Both the position numbers and the translations under genes were made by a program. Positions 58,411-64,000 of a stretch of DNA of 64,000 nt are shown here, piece by piece (the stretch's first letter is position 1; each line of letters starts with the position of its first letter). The DNA lies in the NCBI GenBank assembly GCA_014529385.2, contig CM043963.1, positions 505,501-569,500 of the forward strand, given 5' to 3'. The DNA is from Adiantum capillus-veneris. Its lineage: Eukaryota; Streptophyta; Polypodiopsida; Polypodiales; Pteridaceae. Under the pieces are notes generated by a model. That model had not been told where the DNA came from. It did no database searches and saw only the letters and a program-made list of their open reading frames with translations.

Positions 58411-59283
58411 ATGAAGGAAAAAGAGAGAGTACGGGAGGAAGCTCAAGCCGAAGCACAAGAACGCATTGCAAAAAGACGGCTTCTGCTACAACAAAAACAA
58501 AGTAAACCACCATTGAGAATCAATGCCATTCGATTGATGAACTTGGAGGAGGAAACAGTAGAGCCAATAATTACAGTCAAAGTGGGCAACAATCAAGTTA
58601 AATCAACAGCCTTGCTTGATTCGGGTTTTCAAGCAAATTTGATCTCTTACGGATTATACCAACATCTCAAAGTCACAGATCAACTTCACCCTACTCCCCA
58701 AGTGTTGGAAAGTAGCACATCACACCCATTGAAAACATTAGGATGGACTATATTGCATGTACAGCTACATCAATATATTTACCCACACAAATTCTATGTG
58801 GTGACAAATGAAAGCACACAACACCCAATGATGCTAGGGCAACCTTGGCAAAAAGCATACAATGTCCAAATAGATTGGAAAGCAAAGGCGGTCAAAATTC
58901 AGCACGAACATGAACAACAGGTGATAGCTTTCGCTCAGCAATACCATCATGATGAACTGCAAGCCATGCAATCACTGGCAATAGAGACAAAAGAACAAAT
59001 ACCATCAAAGGCCACCATGAAACCTAAGACCAACAACCAGGTGAAATCCAACCATGCTAATCACAGACAGCTGAAGTCACTGGCCACAATGCAAAAATCT
59101 AGGCTACCAACACAAGGTAAACGAGTATGGATGAGGAAGGATAGAAATGCAATGGCGGAAAAAAAACTATTTAACAACCGGATTCCAACAAAGCAGGCGG
59201 TGCAACCCAAAACCAAGGTCATAAAACAGATATGGATCCCAAAGAAAATGCTTAGCCATAACCCAAATGTCACTCACATTTAG
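58411..59283 (+). CDS. Element E second retropepsin-like domain with Trp-Pro-Lys tail
   Basis: 290 open residues, in frame with the integrase tail upstream. A charged coiled-coil-like start (KEKERVREEAQAEAQERIAK) is followed by a retropepsin-like domain: PIITVKVGNNQVKSTALLDS (D-S-G triplet present in LLDSGF), ANLISYGLY, a middle strand HKFYVVTN and MMLGQPWQKAYN. Its position after integrase is unusual; the lineage's ordinary protease lies at 39820. The tail is Lys/Gln-rich with KRVWMRKD and KQIWIPKKM. Related copies occur in A (425-1002) and C (near 30100). It could be a second protease or, as a bare fold, a structural or binding domain. Confidence 0.72.
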   Translation: MKEKERVREEAQAEAQERIAKRRLLLQQKQSKPPLRINAIRLMNLEEETVEPIITVKVGNNQVKSTALLDSGFQANLISYGLYQHLKVTDQLHPTPQVLESSTSHPLKTLGWTILHVQLHQYIYPHKFYVVTNESTQHPMMLGQPWQKAYNVQIDWKAKAVKIQHEHEQQVIAFAQQYHHDELQAMQSLAIETKEQIPSKATMKPKTNNQVKSNHANHRQLKSLATMQKSRLPTQGKRVWMRKDRNAMAEKKLFNNRIPTKQAVQPKTKVIKQIWIPKKMLSHNPNVTHI

Positions 59284-59813
59284 ATACCAAACCAAAAGCC
59301 AAAGGAAATCCCTACGGTACAAGCACCAATGGAAAGCAGACATCTGCAGGTCAACAAGGAGAACAGATATATGTGGAGACCGATGACAGACAAACCAGTG
59401 GTAAACAAGAAAGTGCCAAACCATCTACAAAAGTCGGCAGCACCAAACTACCAATGGAAAGCCAAGGCCATAAGGCCCATAGCTATCACATCCCAGCCAG
59501 TTCTATCCTCATAAACAGCTACGACTCCATCAAAAGTGTCAGCAGAGCAATTGCCTCTTGCCAAAAAGACAATTAAACAAAGAGTAGTAGAATTACAGCT
59601 GCTACTTGCAAAGAAAACAGGAAGCCTCGACGGCGAATGCCAATAAGAATCTTGCTTATTCCCTTCTCTTGCACAGCATTAATTTTTCCATGCATTAACC
59701 GAGTATGCATAAAATAGGGCCACATTATCTGGCCAAGCATTAGCACAACTTTTTCAACCTACGCACGGCACATACTCCGAGGCGAAACCTTGTCGTTCGG
59801 GAGGACTCTGGCT
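59284..59813 (+). other. Element E tail end and 3' non-coding region
   Basis: Broken frames with more Trp motifs (YMWRPMTDK, NYQWKAKA) up to about 59515, then non-coding DNA resembling the 3' region of element C (near 15980-16060). Confidence 0.55.
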
Positions 59814-59827
59814 AGGAGGGGGGGAGG
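59814..59827 (+). promoter_or_regulatory. Polypurine tract at the end of element E
   Basis: AGGAGGGGGGGAGG in the position held by AGAGGGGGAGAG before element C's LTR. The sequence after it does not resemble the start of element E's 5' LTR. Confidence 0.7.
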
Positions 59828-59836
59828 CATTCTCAA

Positions 59837-60750
59837 TGTGGAACCAATAACAGAAAGAGCAAAAAAGGGCATGATTTTTGACTATTTTAAGGGTTGACAT
59901 TTGATTACGAAATTTTCTGGAAGTAACCCAAGTATAGATGCCCTTATACAGCATGAAGCTACAGGTATAGAGGGCCGAATGCCAAATCAAGCCCCTAGGT
60001 GTGTGTATATAAGTAGAAATAGCCATTTTTCAGGCAAAATATTGGTAAAACGGAGAAATCCGGCCATAAAAATTGCATGTGAGTGTATATAATGTGTTGC
60101 GGTGATGTTTGTGATCTATTATGATTTTTGGGAATTTTATGGGTTTGATTTGCTATTTTCCTTTTAATTTTGCTAATTTTTGGCAGAAAAACTTCAAAAA
60201 TACAAAAAGCAGGTGAAAAACAGTCGTAATGAAAAAAACAAATATGGGGATGACCAGTGACTAAAGGACAACCTATGGTACAATGGGGGTGAAATTATGA
60301 GACTGGAACGGAAAGCGTGTTTTGGCTAGGTTTTGACCGAAATGACAAATTTCTGGTAAACAGGGAAAATGGAGTCCAAATCAAGAAATTTTTGAGCCTA
60401 AACTGAATCTCACAGAAAGATAGGAGAACATGTCAAATTTCATGAAAAATGGTTCGGGGACCTCCATTATAAGAAATTTCCACCCCATTTTTAGCTCATT
60501 CTCACTATTGACCTTGTGGAGAGAGCTTCTGCCACCTAGAGCAGATCGACCTTCCAGCAGCTTCTACGACGCGCACGTCTACCCGACCAGCTCCAGACAT
60601 GAGAGGTAGGCTCACCACCTTGAGATTTTTGCGCATGTTTGTCATTATGTCGCGAAAACTAGCTTAGAGGTCACACACAAAGCGATCGGTAGAGACCTGC
60701 AAGTAGAGACGGCGGCCTAACGGCTAACGCAAAAGCAACAAGACTTCATT
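59837..60750 (+). repeat. Probable LTR after element E / before element H
   Basis: A TG start at about 59837 follows the purine tract, with TATATAAG at 60006-60013 and no coding. The right end is uncertain: ACTTCATTGGTAGC near 60745 has the form CA-T-TGG, but the bases after TGG do not match a primer site I know. There is no second copy in the window. Confidence 0.4.
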
Positions 60751-61424
60751 GGTAGCTTACCCTAGTCTAGGAGACCAGTCCTAGATAGCCAAAGGTAGTG
60801 GGAGACCATCGGAAAAAACCCTAATTCCCAAAAACCCGCAAGAGGCCACCAAATGGGAAATCGGAAAAACGGCGACCAAATGCTACCAAAAATTATGGGT
60901 AGGAGCATCTCAACATGCTCGACAAGTCCATATGATCCGCATGACCAAAAAGTGACCCGAAGTGGCACTAAACCTCAGAAACGGCATCAGACACACAAAG
61001 CGTCAAAATGCACTTGCGACCAAACCACAAGTCCGTTTGCCACCAAACTTCACGAAAGGCTTTCCTAGACCATCAACAACCAAGTCCTATGGTGGTAGAC
61101 CACCACAAATCATCAAAGGTATATAAACACAACCACGGGTGCTTCTAGAGCGACAAATTGCCAAATGAAGCTCCGGTGAAGCCAAAGTCGACAAAAACCA
61201 TACAGCAAGGATCCCCAAGGGATTGGGAAGCTATGGAGACCAACATCGAGAAATTTCATCGCCAAAAAGCACTCCAAAAGTCAGAAAACGGCTCGGAGGC
61301 TCTGAAGTCCACACAGGGAGTTATACTCGATCCATTTGACTTTTTTGTTGAAATTAGGCTCAAAAGGGACTTAAGGGGGCAAAGGGCAAGCACTAGGAGC
61401 ACTAACACTGAAAAAATCATCACG
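60751..61424 (+). other. Element H leader, first part
   Basis: Non-coding; no box copy and no convincing gene. Short open frames here show no domain. Confidence 0.45.
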
Positions 61425-62304
61425 AGACATCCTATGCGTAGGATGTCTCAAGGGCACTTTTTGGCACAAAACCCAACAATTTTTGTCATGCACATGTTCT
61501 GAATGACATTTGCAAGCCCTACACCAACTTTCATCACATTTGGATCAGATTTGACCTCATATGCATGGAAAAACGCAAAGTTAGGGCATAGAGGCAATAA
61601 TGGTCCATTGACCTACCAAATCTTGTCCAAATCTCATGAAACTTGCACAACACATTCACATACACATCAGCAAACCATCTGTGTGGTCAGGGAGTAAAAA
61701 TGATGAATTAGACATCCTACGCGTAGGATGTCTAATGTACCTTTTTGGCATGGAGGGGAAGTTTTGTCATTCCAGCTTTAATTACCTCATCAGCAAGAGC
61801 CCATATGTCAAGTTTGAAGCCATTCTAATCACTTTTGATCCCCAACACCTTCAAGATACACCTTTTTGAGCCCAAAAACACCTCACAAAGTCCTACAGGC
61901 ATCAAACCTTATCCAAATTCAAATCCAAGAACATGGCCATGTTCCATAGGCCAAGGACAACCCACAGAACAAGTTTCATGCAATTCTGATGAAAAAGACA
62001 TCCTACGCGTAGGATGTCTTCAGCATAAATTTATCCTTCTGTGCAAGAAATGCCATCATAGGAGCCAAAACCATGATGCATTGAGCCCATATATCAATTT
62101 TCAACCCATTTGGACATCAATTGCTACCCATGATGGACAATCTACCCAAATTGTGACCTAAAGCCTAAATCAGCCCAAAAAATCCACTTTTTGTCATCCA
62201 AATTCGAATCCAAGCTTATAACCATGTTCCATGAGCCTTACACTACATGCATGTCAAGTATGAACCAATTCTGAAGAAAAAGACATCCTACGCGTAGGAT
62301 GTCT
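61425..62304 (+). repeat. Palindromic box array in element H leader, 285-bp period
   Basis: Four 24-bp boxes start at 61425, 61710, 61996 and 62281: intervals 285, 286 and 285 bp. Three are perfect (AGACATCCTACG plus its reverse complement); the first has one centre change (ACGCGT to ATGCGT). The last two units share flanks (CCATGTTCCAT, AATTCTGA-GAAAAAG), showing tandem origin, while the rest has diverged. Same box as element E. Confidence 0.9.
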
Positions 62305-62472
62305 AGATGGAATTTTTTGGCCATATTTTCACTGTGAGCACATGCACAGCTTCACAAGTTCCTTTTAAGCTATAATTTCAATTTTCAAGTCATTTGGATA
62401 AGTAAAACTCAGTTTAGCAGCTGATATGAAAAAAAAACCGCTAACTTTGGACTGCTAAGTGCAACAGGATAT

Positions 62473-64000
62473 ATGGCAGCCTCGAAGTCACCGGCAAAGA
62501 AGAGGAGAATGACAATCAAAGATTATCTGGATGAGGTGGACCCTTTTGTCATTCCAGTGGGAACACTAAAGCCCACCAGCACCTGGATATAGGAAGATAT
62601 GTTAGAGTCAAACGACCTAAAGATCTACCAGGGAGTGTTCAAAGACAATGAAGGCAATGTAATAGAGCTGCCAATGCTGCCAAGAGAGCTCAATGAATTT
62701 GTCGGAAGAAAAATGGCCGTCTACTTGGAGAAAATTGACCTCCATAACTATTTGGAAGCAATACCAGCAGGGGTGGACGTCAAAAGAGTATGGGAGTTCG
62801 TAACAAGCATAAAAGAGGATGGATTGGCCAAGGTGACAGATTTGCACGGCAGACCCGATACAGAGATCATTATCACGGAGCGGATTGTAGCCCATGCACT
62901 AGATCTCTCCAATCAGGGAGACAGTGTGACAAAAATAAGGGATGAAGTCAAGGTGTACAAAGAGAAAAAGGCCAATTACACCTTTGAAGACATCGCCAAC
63001 CCAAAGGTGGCGATCATGAGCCAATTGTACAACCAGTACTTCCACATGTGCACGAAGAGGCCACAGAAGTACAGGATGCCGCCAGGTGCAATTGCCACAA
63101 CGTTCACTTGGGCAATGACAAAAGGCACCCCAAATATAATCAACTATGCGGCATACATACATGACAGCTTGGTAAAAATGGGCAACAAAAAGCCAACCTA
63201 CATAGTGCCACGAGAAATGATAACCAAGGTAATTTATGCAGCACTACACACCAAGGGAAGGTGGCCTGACCCCCCATCTCAGAATGATTGGCTAAGGGTA
63301 AAGGAAGACAAAGAAGACGAGCCACAATGAGCACCAAGGGTGGCTACAAGGTTGAAGAGACGGCTAGAGCCAGTTGCAGAGGAGCAACCTGAGTAGAAGA
63401 AAGGAAAAAAGGAGTCTGCTCAAATGCCAGCCAAAGAGACAAGATCACAAAAAGCGGCTAGACTCGAGAGGCTGATGGAGAGTTTTCGAGCAGAAAGAGC
63501 CCTCAAGGGTGATTTAAACGAATTATGGAAGCCATCTCTCGAGTCTATGACCGGATCATCCAGAAGAGTGAAGAGGGACTGCTTTGAAGACTATATCAAG
63601 AATTTCGAGATCCTTGATGCTGCAGCGGAAAACATTCCCCATGTCCCTTTCACCGAGGAAGAAGTGGAGCAGATAAGGCAGACATTGCTAGATGAACAAG
63701 ACAGCCAAGAAAGGGAAAGAAAAACAAAAGCGGACAGAGACTTAAAGGGCAAAATTGCAGCTTTACCAGATAGCCCTAAACCCAGCCCACAGCCATCACC
63801 TGAGCCCAAAGAAGAGGCCAAGCCTGCGTCTGAGCAAAAAGAACTAGAGGAGGCATATTATACATTTTTGGACCTGCTAGCTGCAGGCTATACAAGGGAA
63901 GAAGCGGCCATAGTCGCATTCGACTTGGCGACGACACAGCATAAAGAACAGATGCCAGGCATCCGGCTAGTTGAGCTAAAGGAAATTGCTACCGACACGG
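62473..64000 (+). pseudogene. Element H gag-like polyprotein, cut by window edge
   Basis: One frame from the ATG at 62473 to the window end, with TAG at 62590, TGA at 63328 and TAG at 63394. First part: KIDLHNYLEAIPAGVDVKRV, VTDLHGRPDTEIIITERIVA, then MPPGAIATTFTWAM. This recalls the plant transposon gag-type domain in which a short region between folded parts sets out a DFSPEAIN-like segment, but the match is loose. A Lys/Glu-rich linker follows, then a helical segment LLAAGYTREEAAIVAFDL. It does not resemble the gag of C or E, although the leader boxes match E. It occupies the gag position after the leader. Confidence 0.6.

Noticed and set aside
61158-62161. Plus-strand ORFs of 64-114 aa overlapping the element H box array
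   Set aside because: They read through the palindromes (ILRVGCL) in the repeated units, so they recur by tandem repetition, not coding.

Overview
The window is a nest of LTR retrotransposons and reads as part of a large, repeat-rich land-plant genome. The evidence is Ty3-type polyproteins of a plant lineage with two RNase H domains, plant-type Copia and LINE proteins, tRNA-primer sites of plant elements and long CT/GA microsatellites. I see no host gene, tRNA, rRNA or CRISPR array. The species cannot be named from the sequence.

Layout, with working names. Element A (minus strand) is a decayed Ty3 element, at 1-1002 and 13393-~14635. It is split by element B (minus, 1003-13392), a nearly intact dual-RNase-H Ty3 element with 2.7-kb LTRs and an uninterrupted 1728-aa gag-pol frame. 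Element C (plus) begins as a 3' remnant (14645-16797). It runs into one LTR (16798-17867) that has a polypurine tract on its left and a primer-binding site on its right, and continues as a second copy with leader, gag and protease up to 30168. That copy is interrupted by element D (22728-28135), a large non-coding LTR element. A LINE 5' half (ORF1 plus endonuclease, no reverse transcriptase) occupies ~30278-33125. Element E (plus) starts with an LTR at about 33126 and carries leader, gag, protease and half an RT up to 41691. It resumes at 55848 with the rest of RT, RNase H, integrase and a second protease-like domain. Between the halves sits element F (minus, 41692-55847), a relative of B. F is itself split by Copia element G (plus, 47478-53014, 192-bp LTRs, perfect 5-bp target duplication). 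Element H (plus) occupies ~59830-64000 and is cut by the window edge.

Two things go beyond ordinary retrotransposon debris. First, the leaders of C, E and H carry palindromic boxes: a 16-20-bp box around TCTATCGCGATAGA in C, and a 24-bp box centred on ACGCGT in E and H. In C five consecutive boxes are spaced exactly 299 bp apart; in H four are 285, 286 and 285 bp apart. The intervening DNA has diverged much more than the boxes. The LTRs of C and E each carry a partial copy of their own family's box at a matching place, about 350-360 bp before the LTR end. Box and LTR motif therefore change together between families, as expected of a recognition or RNA-dimerisation system. Second, the A/C/E lineage encodes an additional retropepsin-like domain after the integrase, followed by a tail of repeated Trp-x-Pro-Lys motifs. 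E also has a duplicated integrase zinc-binding module.

Order of insertion from the nesting: A before B; C before D; E before F before G. Element B looks youngest, with near-identical LTRs and an open pol. The others carry nonsense codons, frameshifts and short tandem duplications.
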